Source of the DNA: Paractinoplanes deccanensis
Lineage (GTDB): Bacteria > Actinomycetota > Actinomycetes > Mycobacteriales > Micromonosporaceae
Reading direction: 5' to 3'
DNA: 64,000 nt
Assembly (NCBI RefSeq): GCF_016862115.1
Contig: NZ_BOMI01000050.1
Location: 1-64,000, forward strand
The stretch's first letter is position 1, and every line of letters begins with the position of its first letter. The notes beneath the pieces were generated by a model. The model had not been told where the DNA came from, searched no databases, and saw only the letters and a list, made by a program, of their open reading frames with translations. Shown one piece after another: positions 18,627-27,997 of this stretch. The translations under genes and the position numbers were made by a program.

Positions 18627-20110
18627 CGGTGCACCTCCAGGTTGCCCGCGTTGAGACGCAGGTCGAGCTTGAGCGTGCCGCCGCCGGCACCGTCCGGGCC
18701 GAGGTCGGTCAGGTCCTCGTTGTCGATCGACTCGCCCTCGAAGGTCTTGCCGAACACCTCGGCGCGGCCGTTCTCGACCTGGAGCGCCGCGGTCGTGTCG
18801 ACGTTCGGCGGGAGGATCACCCGCACCTGGCCGACCTTCATGCTGACCGTGATCGTCTGCTGCTGCCCGGCGAAGTCGACCTGGCGCAGGTCGATCGTGG
18901 CGTCGCCGAAGGTGAAGTCGTAGCGGTCGGCGACCTGGGTGAGCGACGTGGGCCGGTAGACGCTGCTGCCGACGTCGTCGCCCCAGCGCTCGGTGCCGGT
19001 GGCGATGAAGAGCCCGATGGTGAGCAGCAGGCCGAGCGCGATCAGCCCGCGGGCCCGGCCGAGCCAGGCACCGACGATCAGACCGGCCGCGACCGTGGCG
19101 AGCGCTGCCGCGAAGTACGCGGAGACCGCGATGCTCGCTCCGGCCATGTCGATCAGGGTCAGCACGCCCATCACCACGATCACCGCGAAGAAGGTGAGGC
19201 GGCCGAGCTTCGAGCGCTCCTTGGGCTTCTTGGGCGGCTTCGGCGGGCGCGGCGGAGCCGGGGGCGCCGGCGGATAGGTGGCGGGGGTGGGCCGGGCGTA
19301 CGGGCCGTGCGGCGCGAACGGCGGCCGGTAGGCGCCGGGCGGCGGCGCGAACGGCGGCGCGACGGGCGGCATCGGAGCGGTCACCGGCTCGTCGGCCGGC
19401 GGCTCCACCACCGGGGGCTCGGCCATCGGCGGCTCGGCCGTCGGCGGCTCCGTCGTGGCGGCCGGGGGCGCCGGAGTCGCCGAGGCCGGCGGGGCGGCGG
19501 CGAACTCGGCCGTGGCGAAGGGGTCCTGCGCCGGCGAGGCGAACGGATCCTGCGCGGGCGGGGGCGGCGGCGCAGAGGTGGCCGGCGCAGAGGTGGCCGG
19601 CGCTGAGTCGGAGCCGTGGTTGCTGGACCGCTTGATCAGCAGGATGGCGCCGAGGATGACGCCGCACGCGAGCAGGCTGGCCCGCATGCCGTCCTGCACG
19701 ATGAAGGCGAACGACAGGACCGCGAGGACGCCGAGGATCACCACCGAGACCGGGGAGATGCCGGCCTTGCCCTTGCCGAGCAGCGACTCGACCGGCGAGA
19801 CGGCGTCGCCCTCGGCCGGGATGATCAGCCACCCGATGAGGTAGAGCAGCACGCCGACACCGCTGATGATGCCCAGCACGGCGAAGAGCACCCGCCACAG
19901 CACCGGGTCGGTGTTGGTGGCACGGGCGAGGGCACCCGAGACGCCGGCCAGATAGCGGCCCTGGCGGGGGCGCACGAGCTTGTCCCGCGAGAACGTGGGG
20001 CCACCGGCCCACGGCGGGGCGTTCTTGTCCGCGGCAGGAGGAGGCGCCGCGGCAGGGGGCGGCTGCGTGCCCTGGTGCGCACCCTGCTGTTCGGCAGCTT
20101 CGTCGGTCAT
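18623..20110 (-). CDS. PspC-domain membrane protein with C-terminal beta domain
   Basis: A 495-residue protein. A PspC domain (about residues 45-108: VRPRQGRYLAGVSGALARAT, then IGWLIIPAEG) is followed by further hydrophobic helices, a long Pro-rich spacer (about 175-300) and a second group of four helices. The C-terminal domain of short beta strands (FTFGDATIDLRQVDF ... GQVRVILPPNV ... LRLNAGNLEVHR) resembles the LiaF or DUF4097-like C-terminal domains of cell-envelope stress proteins. It is divergent from a PspC-containing sensor kinase, so the two probably act in one sensing system. Start ATG 20110 was chosen because upstream codons show no protein character. Confidence 0.86.
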   Translation of the reverse strand: MTDEAAEQQGAHQGTQPPPAAAPPPAADKNAPPWAGGPTFSRDKLVRPRQGRYLAGVSGALARATNTDPVLWRVLFAVLGIISGVGVLLYLIGWLIIPAEGDAVSPVESLLGKGKAGISPVSVVILGVLAVLSFAFIVQDGMRASLLACGVILGAILLIKRSSNHGSDSAPATSAPATSAPPPPPAQDPFASPAQDPFATAEFAAAPPASATPAPPAATTEPPTAEPPMAEPPVVEPPADEPVTAPMPPVAPPFAPPPGAYRPPFAPHGPYARPTPATYPPAPPAPPRPPKPPKKPKERSKLGRLTFFAVIVVMGVLTLIDMAGASIAVSAYFAAALATVAAGLIVGAWLGRARGLIALGLLLTIGLFIATGTERWGDDVGSSVYRPTSLTQVADRYDFTFGDATIDLRQVDFAGQQQTITVSMKVGQVRVILPPNVDTTAALQVENGRAEVFGKTFEGESIDNEDLTDLGPDGAGGGTLKLDLRLNAGNLEVHR

Positions 20111-20230
20111 GGCATCGATCCTCGCGCCCCGGGCACCCGAGGCGCTTCCGGCGGCGACCCTGAGGCCACCCTGAGATCCGGCCACCCGGATACCAGGGGA
20201 AGTTCCCCGTGGTCCGCGCGGCCCGAACGT

Positions 20231-21523
20231 GTGACGATCGGAGTACACAACCGAGGAGGAGCCATCACCACCGCCGCCGCACCGCCGACGCGCCGCCTGA
20301 TGCGGCCGCGCGACCACCGCATCATCGCGGGCGTCGCCTCCGGCCTCGCGCAGCATCTCGGGCTGCCCGTGCTGGCCGTGCGCATCGCGCTGGTCGTCCT
20401 GCTCGGGTTCAACGGCCTCGGCCTCCTGCTCTACGCGGCCTTCTGGGCCGTCCTGCCGCAACAGATCGTCGCCACCGGCGAGCCCGCACCGCGGCGCGAC
20501 CTGGCGATGCTGCTGCCCTTCGGCGCGATCGGCCTCGGCGTCATCCTGCTGCAGGCCCTGGTCTTCGAGGACAACGTCGCCGGCACGGTGGGCTGGCTGA
20601 TCGCCGTGGTCGCGGTCGGCGCCGGCATCATCTGGCACCAGTCCGACCCGACGCGCCGCCAGTGGAACGCGACGATGCCGCAGACGCCCTGGCTGGCCGC
20701 CGTGGTGGCCGAGAGCGACCGGCGCTTCTTCCTGCTGCGCTTCATCGGCGGCGGCGTGCTGGTCGCGACCGGCATCATCGGCGTGGTCGCGGTCTACGCG
20801 CCGGCCGGCAGCCTCACCTCGGTCATCAACGGGGTGATCTTCGCGCTGGTCGGCCTGCTCGGCGTCGGGGTGGTCGCCGCCCCGCTGCTGTGGCGCATGT
20901 TCAACCAGCTGCGGGCCGAGCGCGAGGGCCGCATCCGCGAGCAGGAGCGTGCCGAGGTCGCCGCCATGATCCACGACCAGGTGCTGCACACCCTGGCGCT
21001 GATCCAGCGCAACTCCGCCGACATCAAAGAGGTGCAGCGGCTCGCCCGCGGCCAGGAGCGCAGCCTGCGCAACTGGCTCTACAAGCCGACCGCGTCGCCG
21101 ACCGAGCGCTTCGCCGCCGCCCTCGAGCAGGCCGCCGCCGAGGTCGAGGACACCTACGCGATCAGTGTCGAGACCGTGGTGGTGGGCGACACCGAGTGCG
21201 ACGAGCGGGTCGCGGCGCTGGTCGCGGCGGGGCGCGAGGCGCTGGTCAACGCTGCCCGGCACGCGGGCGTGCAGACGGTGTCGCTCTACGCCGAGGTCGA
21301 GCCCGACGAGCTGAGCGTCTTCGTGCGCGACCGCGGCGCCGGATTCGACCTCAACGGCGTACAGGAATCGCGGCACGGCGTGCGAGGCTCGATCATCGGA
21401 CGGATGCAGCGTCACGGTGGCAAGGCGGAGATCCGCAGCGCCGTCGGCGACGGCACAGAGGTCCGGCTGACGCTGCCCATGTCGCGGGACAGCGTGACGG
21501 CCGGTAAGGAGGCAACACGATGA
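20231..21523 (+). CDS. PspC-domain sensor histidine kinase
   Basis: An N-terminal PspC domain (RRLMRPRDHRIIAGVASG) and about five membrane helices precede a cytoplasmic kinase. The H-box AAMIHDQVLHTLAL is HisKA_3-like; the ATPase region shows EALVNAARHAG (N box), DRGAGFDL (G1) and GTEVRLTLP. It partners the NarL-type regulator downstream, with a 4-base ATGA overlap. Start is problematic. The good site GAGGAGGA (20253-20260) is followed 3 bases later by ATC (20264) where an ATG would be expected (it would read M-TTAAAP). The nearest normal starts are GTG 20231 upstream of that site and ATG 20299. I use GTG 20231. The overall protein is certain, the start is not. Confidence 0.88.
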   Translation: MTIGVHNRGGAITTAAAPPTRRLMRPRDHRIIAGVASGLAQHLGLPVLAVRIALVVLLGFNGLGLLLYAAFWAVLPQQIVATGEPAPRRDLAMLLPFGAIGLGVILLQALVFEDNVAGTVGWLIAVVAVGAGIIWHQSDPTRRQWNATMPQTPWLAAVVAESDRRFFLLRFIGGGVLVATGIIGVVAVYAPAGSLTSVINGVIFALVGLLGVGVVAAPLLWRMFNQLRAEREGRIREQERAEVAAMIHDQVLHTLALIQRNSADIKEVQRLARGQERSLRNWLYKPTASPTERFAAALEQAAAEVEDTYAISVETVVVGDTECDERVAALVAAGREALVNAARHAGVQTVSLYAEVEPDELSVFVRDRGAGFDLNGVQESRHGVRGSIIGRMQRHGGKAEIRSAVGDGTEVRLTLPMSRDSVTAGKEATR

Positions 21524-22182
21524 CCGAGCCCGTGAGCGAGAGCCGGCGGCTCACCGTCTTCCTGGTGGACGACCACGCGATGTTCCGCGCGGGAGTGCGC
21601 GCCGAGCTGGGCGCGCACGTCGACGTCATCGGCGAGGCCAGCACGGTGGCCGAGGCGATCAACAAGATCGCGGCGGCCGAGCCCGACGTGGTGCTGCTCG
21701 ACGTGCACATGCCCGACGGCGGCGGCCGCGCGGTGCTCGACGCGATGCGGCGCACCCATCCGCACGTACGCTTCCTGGCCCTGTCCGTCTCCGACGCGGC
21801 GGAGGACGTGATCGGCCTGATCCGGGCCGGCGCGCGTGGCTACGTCACCAAGACGATCTCGCCGGACGAGCTGGCCGCGGCGATCCGCCGGGTGGCCGAC
21901 GGCGACGCGGTCTTCAGCCCGCGCCTCGCCGGTTTCGTGCTGGACGCGTTCGCGTCGCGGCCCGACGTGCCGGTCGCCGACCCCGAGCTCGACCAGCTCA
22001 CCAACCGCGAGCGCGAGGTGCTGCGGCTGCTCGCGCGCGGCTACGCGTACAAGGAGATCGCGAAGGAATTGTTCATCTCGATCAAGACGGTCGAGACCCA
22101 CGTGTCGAACGTCCTGCGCAAGCTCCAGATGAGCAACCGTTACGAATTGTCACGATGGGCGGCGGATCGCCGGCTCGTCTGA
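21520..22182 (+). CDS. NarL/FixJ-type response regulator
   Basis: A 220-residue regulator with an intact receiver: D17/D18, phosphoacceptor D61 (LLDVHMPD), S90 and K111 (GYVTKTIS). The C-terminal LuxR helix-turn-helix (about 155-215) has NREREVLRLLARG and SIKTVETHVSNVL. It is the cognate partner of the PspC-kinase, whose stop overlaps this ATG by 4 bases. Together with the divergent PspC protein it forms a small envelope-stress-type module; targets are unknown. Contrast with the bldM product, whose receiver has lost these residues. Confidence 0.94.
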   Translation: MTEPVSESRRLTVFLVDDHAMFRAGVRAELGAHVDVIGEASTVAEAINKIAAAEPDVVLLDVHMPDGGGRAVLDAMRRTHPHVRFLALSVSDAAEDVIGLIRAGARGYVTKTISPDELAAAIRRVADGDAVFSPRLAGFVLDAFASRPDVPVADPELDQLTNREREVLRLLARGYAYKEIAKELFISIKTVETHVSNVLRKLQMSNRYELSRWAADRRLV

Positions 22183-22408
22183 CTGCGCGCCGCACCGTCG
22201 ATGCGGTGGGTTGCCGTTCGTGCACCGACCGATGTTTTCCCAGCTCAGGGCCGGTCCTCATATCGAAGAACCGGTCGGGGAGCAAGTGTGGCACCGGGCC
22301 TGTCTAGTATCGGCTTGGTAACGGGGCCTTGGCTGTCATTGGCTCTGTGTCACAGTTGCTGGCGACTCACAGACCCCCGTGAGCGCCTTTGAAGGAGGCA
22401 CCCACCCC

Positions 22409-24043
22409 ATGCCTGGGAAAAGCCCATGGAAGATGGCGGCCGGAGCGGCCGCCATCGCCTTGTTGGCGTCCGGCTGCAGCGGTAGTTCCTCGGACGACGC
22501 CGAAGCGCTGCCGAACAGCATCAGCATCGGCATCGTCGAGCCCACGAGCCTGATCCCGTCCAATGTGGTGGAGACGGGTGGCTCGCAGGTCCTGGCGTCC
22601 CTGTTCTACCCGCTCGTGCGGTTCGACGAGAAGAGCGCGCCCTACCCGGTCGCCGCCCAGTCGATCACGCACGACAAGGCGAACAAGGTCTGGACGATCA
22701 AGATCAAGCCGGGCTTCACCTTCAGCAACGGCGAGCCGGTCACGGCGGACAACTACATCGACGCCTGGAACTACGGCGCATACGGCCCGAACGGCCAGCT
22801 CGCGTCGTACTTCTACAGCCGGATCCAGGGCTTCGCCGACCTCCAGTCCAAGGACCCGGACGACGACGGTCCGCAGGAGGCGCCCGAGCCCAAGGCCAAG
22901 AAGATGAGCGGGCTCAAGAAGGTCAACGCGACGACCTTCACGGTCACGCTCTCCGCGGGCTTCGCCGGCTGGGAGTCGGTCATGGGCTACGACGCCTTCT
23001 ACCCGCTGCCCAAGGCGGCGTGGGCGAGCGAGGGCGTGCTCAAGAAGGAGTACGGCGAGGCGCCGATCGGCAACGGCCCCTTCAAGGTCAAGGGCACCTG
23101 GCAGCACGACCAGCAGATCCAGGTCGAGAAGGTCGCCGACTTCAAGGGCACGATCCCCAAGGTCAACGGCATCACCTGGAAGATCTACCAGGACCTCACC
23201 ACGCAGTACAACGACCTGGTCGCGGGCAACCTCGACGTCGAGACGCAGATCCCGGTCGAGAGCCTCTCGTCGGCCTCCGGCGACCTGGGCGACCGCTTCC
23301 TCAAGAGCCCGAGCTCCGGCTTCGCGTTCGTCGCCTTCCCGATGTACGACGACAAGTACAAGAGCCCGCAGGTGCGCCGGGCCATCTCGATGGCGATCAA
23401 CCGCCAGGAGATGACCGACCAGATCTTCCTGGGCTCCGAGACCCCGGCGACGGCGTTCGTCTCGCCCGTGGTGCAGGGCGCCCGCAAGGACAGCTGCGGC
23501 CAGGCGTGCGAGTACAACCCCACCAAGGCCAAGCAGCTGTACACGGCCGCGGGCGGCCCGTCCGAAATCAAGATCACGTACAACGCGGACGGCGGCCACA
23601 AGCCCTGGATCGACGCGATGTGCAACCAGATCAAGTCGGCGCTCGGCGTCAACTGCGTCGGCGCGACCGTGCCGAAGCTGACCGACCTGCTCGCCAAGGT
23701 GCGCAACCACGAGGACGTCGGCCTGTTCCGCCTCGCGTGGTCGATGGACTACCCGCTGATGGAGAACTACCTCGGCCCGCTCTACACCAGCGACGGCTCG
23801 TCCAACTACTACGGCTACAAGAACACGGCCTTCGACACCCTGGTCCGCCAGGGCTCCGAGGCGCCGACGGTCGCGCAGGCCCAGCAATACTGGCAGTCCG
23901 CGGAGAACATCCTCGCGCAGGACATGCCGGTGTTGCCGCTGCGGTTCAGCCAGAACGTCTTCGGCCACTCCGAGCGGGTCACCGACGTGACCATGGACCT
24001 GTTCGCCAAGGTGGACATCTACAAGATCGATATCGCCAGTTAA
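22409..24043 (+). CDS. Oligopeptide/dipeptide ABC transporter substrate-binding lipoprotein
   Basis: A 544-residue SBP family 5 protein (DppA/OppA type). The lipoprotein signal ends with LLASGC (Cys about residue 25), so it is tethered to the outer face of the membrane. Family features include DKANKVWTIKIKPGFTFSNG and SPQVRRAISMAINRQEM. Start ATG 22409 has site AAGGAGG ten bases upstream; the in-frame GTG 22379 precedes that site and is less likely. It is the first gene of a five-gene transporter operon and is followed by a strong hairpin that may keep its expression above that of the permeases. Ligand unknown; peptides are the usual cargo. Confidence 0.93.
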   Translation: MPGKSPWKMAAGAAAIALLASGCSGSSSDDAEALPNSISIGIVEPTSLIPSNVVETGGSQVLASLFYPLVRFDEKSAPYPVAAQSITHDKANKVWTIKIKPGFTFSNGEPVTADNYIDAWNYGAYGPNGQLASYFYSRIQGFADLQSKDPDDDGPQEAPEPKAKKMSGLKKVNATTFTVTLSAGFAGWESVMGYDAFYPLPKAAWASEGVLKKEYGEAPIGNGPFKVKGTWQHDQQIQVEKVADFKGTIPKVNGITWKIYQDLTTQYNDLVAGNLDVETQIPVESLSSASGDLGDRFLKSPSSGFAFVAFPMYDDKYKSPQVRRAISMAINRQEMTDQIFLGSETPATAFVSPVVQGARKDSCGQACEYNPTKAKQLYTAAGGPSEIKITYNADGGHKPWIDAMCNQIKSALGVNCVGATVPKLTDLLAKVRNHEDVGLFRLAWSMDYPLMENYLGPLYTSDGSSNYYGYKNTAFDTLVRQGSEAPTVAQAQQYWQSAENILAQDMPVLPLRFSQNVFGHSERVTDVTMDLFAKVDIYKIDIAS

Positions 24044-24058
24044 TGTGACGCTCGAACG

Positions 24059-24099
24059 GTGGTGGCGCCACGGTTGAGGTGAAACCGTGGCGCCACCGC
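24059..24099 (+). promoter_or_regulatory. Long perfect hairpin between binding-protein and permease genes
   Basis: A perfect 15-bp inverted repeat (24061-24075 with 24083-24097), extendable by two pairs, with a 7-base loop and no T-tract. Similar intergenic hairpins in transporter operons protect the upstream mRNA or reduce read-through to the permeases; that role is inferred here. Confidence 0.75.
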
Positions 24100-24134
24100 T
24101 GTGTCTACCCCTTCGGCCCAAAAGGCTTCACCAC

Positions 24135-25061
24135 ATGTTCCGCTACATCGTGCGGCGCCTGCTCCAGATGGTGCTCACCTTCTTCGGCGCCACGTTCCTG
24201 GTGTACGCGCTGATGTTCGCGAACCAGGACGACCCGTACCAGGCCCTGGTCGGTGAACGCCCGCTCAGCGAGGCCCAGCGAGCGGCGCTGGACGCGAAGT
24301 ACCACTTCGACGATCCCTTCCTGACGCAGTACTGGCACTACGTGAAGGGCCTGCTCACCGGCGATTTCGGTATCTCGCTGACCAACCGCTCGATAAACGA
24401 CATGCTGGCCGAGGCGTGGCCCGTCACGATCAAGCTGGCGCTGCTCGCGGTGCTGATCTCGGCCGCCATCGCGGTCTCGGCCGGCGTGTTCGCCGGCATC
24501 CGCCGCGGCGGCATCTTCGACCACGCCACGCTGGCCGTCGCCCTCGTCATGCTGGCGCTGCCGCTCGTGGCGCTGGCGCCGCTCGCCCAGGTGATCTTCG
24601 GCGTCAAGCTGGGCTGGTTCCCGGTGACCGTCACCCGCGACGCGGGCCTCTACGACCTGCTGCTGCCCGCGCTGCTGCTGGGCACCGTCGTGTTCGCGAC
24701 CGAGCTCCGGGTCACCCGCTCCTCGGTCGCCGACAACATGCGCGCCGACTACGTGCGTACGGCCAAGGCCAAGGGTCTGGCGACCAAGCGGGTGATCGGC
24801 GTGCACGTGTTGCGCAACTCGCTGATCCCGGTGATCACCCTGATCGGCGTGGACATCGGCGCCCTCATGTCCGGTGCGATCATCGTCGAGGGCGTCTTCA
24901 ACATCCCCGGCGTCGGTTACCAACTGTTCAAGGGCATCCGCCTCGAGGACGGCCCGCTCGTGGTCAGCTTCGTGAGCGTCCTGGTGATCGTCTTCCTGGT
25001 GATCAACCTGATCGTCGACCTGCTGTACGCCGCCCTCGACCCCAGGATCCGCTATGAGTGA
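24135..25061 (+). CDS. Oligopeptide ABC transporter permease, DppB/OppB type
   Basis: A 308-residue membrane permease. It begins MFRYIVRRLLQMVLTFFGAT, with the first helix immediately after the start, and contains about six helices. The binding-protein-dependent transport motif is at TAKAKGLATKRVIGVHVLRN, where the ATPases dock. ATG 24135 was chosen over earlier in-frame codons because it places the normal N-terminal helix first. Its last 8 bases overlap the next permease gene. Confidence 0.94.
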   Translation: MFRYIVRRLLQMVLTFFGATFLVYALMFANQDDPYQALVGERPLSEAQRAALDAKYHFDDPFLTQYWHYVKGLLTGDFGISLTNRSINDMLAEAWPVTIKLALLAVLISAAIAVSAGVFAGIRRGGIFDHATLAVALVMLALPLVALAPLAQVIFGVKLGWFPVTVTRDAGLYDLLLPALLLGTVVFATELRVTRSSVADNMRADYVRTAKAKGLATKRVIGVHVLRNSLIPVITLIGVDIGALMSGAIIVEGVFNIPGVGYQLFKGIRLEDGPLVVSFVSVLVIVFLVINLIVDLLYAALDPRIRYE

Positions 25062-25992
25062 CCTCAACGCCGTGACCACGGCCGAGGCGCCCGGCCCGGC
25101 CGCGAACCGGCCCCGGCACGGCAGCTCGCCGGCCAAGCCGCGCAGCCTCGCCGGCGACGCCTGGCTCGACCTGCGCTCCAGCAAGATCTTCTGGATCTCG
25201 GCGGCGCTGGTCGCGGTGATCCTGCTGATGGCGGTCTGGCCGTCGCTGTTCACCTCGGCCGGTCCGCGCGACTGCGTGCTCGCCAACAAGCACGCCGCGG
25301 CGACCTCCGGCGCGCCCTTCGGATACGACTTCCAGGGCTGCAACGTGTACGCCAAGACGATCTACGGCGCGCGCGACTCGCTGATCGTCGGCGTCTTCGC
25401 GACCCTGATCGCCGGCGTGGTGGGCCTGCTGGCCGGCCTCGCCGCCGGCTACTACGGCGGCTGGCTCGACGCGGTGCTGTCCCGCTTCGTCGACGTGATG
25501 CTCGGCGTGCCGTTCCTGCTCGCCGCCATCGTGCTCGCCAAGCGGCTCTCCAGCGACCCGCAGTCCAACGGCATCGTCGCGGTGACGCTGACGCTCGGCC
25601 TGCTCGGCTGGACGACCTCGGCACGGGTCATGCGCTCGGCGGTCATCTCGGCGAAGGGGCAGGACTATGTGGCGGCGGCCCGCATGCTCGGCGCGGGCGC
25701 GGCACGCCAGATGTTCCGGCACATCCTGCCCAACTCGGCCGGGCCGTTCCTGGTGGTGCTGACCATCCTGCTCGGCGTCAACATCGCGAGCGAGGCGACA
25801 CTGTCGTTCCTCGGCGTCGGGCTCAAGGGCGACGCGATCAGCTGGGGCCTCGCGATCGCCGAGGCCGGGCCGTCCGTGCGTACCGCCGCCGGTCCGCTGG
25901 TGTGGCCCTCGGTCTTCCTGGCGGTCACGGTGCTGGCCTTCATCATGCTGGGCGACGCCGTGCGCGACGCCTTCGACCCGAAGCTGCGGTGA
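25054..25992 (+). CDS. Oligopeptide ABC transporter permease, DppC/OppC type
   Basis: A 312-residue permease with an N-terminal cytoplasmic Pro/Ala-rich segment (about 1-40), then six helices. The ATPase-docking loop is AARMLGAGAARQMFRHILPN. An extracytoplasmic loop between helices 1 and 2 carries two Cys (DCVLANKH and FQGCNVY), possibly a disulfide. It pairs with the upstream permease to form the channel and overlaps the next gene as GTGA. Confidence 0.94.
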   Translation: MSDLNAVTTAEAPGPAANRPRHGSSPAKPRSLAGDAWLDLRSSKIFWISAALVAVILLMAVWPSLFTSAGPRDCVLANKHAAATSGAPFGYDFQGCNVYAKTIYGARDSLIVGVFATLIAGVVGLLAGLAAGYYGGWLDAVLSRFVDVMLGVPFLLAAIVLAKRLSSDPQSNGIVAVTLTLGLLGWTTSARVMRSAVISAKGQDYVAAARMLGAGAARQMFRHILPNSAGPFLVVLTILLGVNIASEATLSFLGVGLKGDAISWGLAIAEAGPSVRTAAGPLVWPSVFLAVTVLAFIMLGDAVRDAFDPKLR

Positions 25993-26996
25993 CCGCGATG
26001 AACTTCGACCCCCAGGCCCCGCTGCTCCAGGTCAACGACATGCACGTCGAGTTCCGCACGCGCGACGGCGTGGCGCGCGCGGTCAACGGCGTCAACCTCA
26101 TCCTGCGCCCCGGCGAGACGCTCGCCGTGCTGGGCGAGTCGGGCTGCGGCAAGTCGGTCACCGCGCAGGCGATCATGGGCATCCTCGACTCGCCGCCCGC
26201 GCACGTGACCAAGGGCGAGGTGCTCTACCGCGGCGTCGACCTGCTGCGGCTGCCGGAGGACGAGCGGCGCTCGATCCGCGCCAACCGCATCGCGATGATC
26301 TTCCAGGACGCGCTGAGCGCGCTGAACCCGGTCTACAGCGTCGGCTTCCAGATCGGCGAGCTGTTCCGTACGCATCGCGGCGCGTCCCGCCAGGAGGCGA
26401 AGCGCCGCGCCGTCGAGCTGCTCGACCAGGTGCGCATCCCGGCCGCGAAGAGCCGCGTCGACGACTACCCGCACCAGTTCTCCGGCGGCATGCGCCAGCG
26501 CGTCATGATCGCCATGGCGCTCGCGCTCGACCCGGACGTGCTGATCGCCGACGAGCCGACCACGGCCCTCGACGTGACGGTCCAGGCGCAGATCATGGGC
26601 CTGCTCGCCGAGCTCCAGCGCGAGCGCACCATGGGCCTGATGCTGATCACCCACGACATGGGGGTGGTCGCGGACGTCGCCGACACCATCGCGGTGATGT
26701 ACGCGGGCCGCGTCGTCGAATACGCGCCGGTCTACGACATCTACGCGCGCCCGGCACACCCGTACACGAAGGCCCTGCTCGAATCGATCCCGCGGCTCGA
26801 CTTCAAGGGGCGCGGGCTCAACGTGATCGGCGGGCTGCCGCCGGCGCTCACCGACATCCCGCGGGGCTGCCCGTTCCACCCGAGGTGCGCGTACGCCCGG
26901 GACGTCTGCCGGCAGGATCCGCCGCCGCCCGCGTACCAGATCGCGTCCCAGCGCATCGCCAGCTGCCACTTCATCCGGGAGGTCCTCGGTGTCTGA
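25989..26996 (+). CDS. Oligopeptide ABC transporter ATPase, DppD/OppD type
   Basis: A 335-residue ATPase: Walker [10 protein letters not shown]-loop [10 protein letters not shown], signature FSGGMRQR, Walker [13 protein letters not shown], and the oligopeptide-family C-terminal extension with Cys-rich motif [17 protein letters not shown] 25989 is preferred because it overlaps the upstream stop in GTGA; ATG 25998 is an alternative three codons on. Its end overlaps the next ATPase gene by 8 bases. Confidence 0.95.
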   Translation: MTAMNFDPQAPLLQVNDMHVEFRTRDGVARAVNGVNLILRPGETLAVLGESGCGKSVTAQAIMGILDSPPAHVTKGEVLYRGVDLLRLPEDERRSIRANRIAMIFQDALSALNPVYSVGFQIGELFRTHRGASRQEAKRRAVELLDQVRIPAAKSRVDDYPHQFSGGMRQRVMIAMALALDPDVLIADEPTTALDVTVQAQIMGLLAELQRERTMGLMLITHDMGVVADVADTIAVMYAGRVVEYAPVYDIYARPAHPYTKALLESIPRLDFKGRGLNVIGGLPPALTDIPRGCPFHPRCAYARDVCRQDPPPPAYQIASQRIASCHFIREVLGV

Positions 26997-27996
26997 CGTC
27001 GTCCTCGAGGCGCGCGGCCTGGTCAAACACTTCCCGATCACCAAGGGCGTGGTCTTCAGGACGAAGGCCGGTGCGGTACGGGCGGTCGACGGCGTCGACC
27101 TCCAGCTGCGCCGCGGCGAGACCCTCGGGATCGTCGGCGAGAGCGGCTGCGGCAAGTCGACGCTCGCCAAGATGCTGGTCGGGCTCGAGAAGCCGACGAG
27201 CGGCGAGATCCAGGTGCGCGGCGACGACATGGTGCGCCTGCGCGGCCCGGCGCTGCGGCACGCCCGCCGCAACATCCAGATGGTCATGCAGGACCCGTAC
27301 GCGTCCCTGAATCCCCGGATGACCGTGGGCGACATCATCGGCGAGCCGTTCGCGATCCACCCGGACGCGGTGCCGAGGCAGGGCCGCGAGCGGGCGGTGC
27401 GCGACCTGCTGGATGTGGTCGGCCTCAACCCGGACCACATCAACCGTTATCCGCACCAGTTCTCCGGCGGCCAGCGCCAGCGCATCGGCATCGCCCGTGC
27501 CCTGGCCCTCCGCCCCGAGATCATCGTCTGCGACGAGCCGGTCTCGGCCCTCGACGTGTCGATCCAGGCTCAGGTGATCAACCTGCTGGAGCGGCTCCAG
27601 CGCGACTTCGGCCTGTCGTACATCTTCATCGCGCACGACCTGTCGGTGGTCCGGCACATCTCCGACCGCATCGCGGTGATGTACCTGGGCAAGGTGGTCG
27701 AGACGGGCAGCCACGTCGCGATCTACGACCAGCCGACGCACCCCTACACGCAGGCGCTGCTCTCGGCGGTGCCGGTGCCCGACCCGCGCCTGCGGGGCCA
27801 CCGCCGGCACATCGTCCTGGAGGGCGACGTGCCGTCACCGGCCGATCCGCCGTCGGGGTGCCGCTTCCGCACCCGCTGCTGGAAGGCCCAGCCCGGCTGC
27901 GCCCAGCACGAGCCCACGCTGGAGGTGCGGCAGCGCTCGCCCCACCCGAGCGCCTGCCACTACGCGGAGACCCTCGACCTGGCCCGCCGCTACTGA
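26989..27996 (+). CDS. Oligopeptide ABC transporter ATPase, DppF/OppF type
   Basis: A 335-residue ATPase, partner of the preceding one: Walker [23 protein letters not shown], signature FSGGQRQR, Walker B IIVCDEPVSALD, H-loop IAHDLSVV, and a C-terminal Cys motif (CRFRTRCWKAQPGC). It completes the transporter operon. Its stop is one base from the stop of the convergent chorismate mutase gene, with no terminator between them. Confidence 0.95.
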   Translation: MSDVVLEARGLVKHFPITKGVVFRTKAGAVRAVDGVDLQLRRGETLGIVGESGCGKSTLAKMLVGLEKPTSGEIQVRGDDMVRLRGPALRHARRNIQMVMQDPYASLNPRMTVGDIIGEPFAIHPDAVPRQGRERAVRDLLDVVGLNPDHINRYPHQFSGGQRQRIGIARALALRPEIIVCDEPVSALDVSIQAQVINLLERLQRDFGLSYIFIAHDLSVVRHISDRIAVMYLGKVVETGSHVAIYDQPTHPYTQALLSAVPVPDPRLRGHRRHIVLEGDVPSPADPPSGCRFRTRCWKAQPGCAQHEPTLEVRQRSPHPSACHYAETLDLARRY

Positions 27997-27997
27997 C

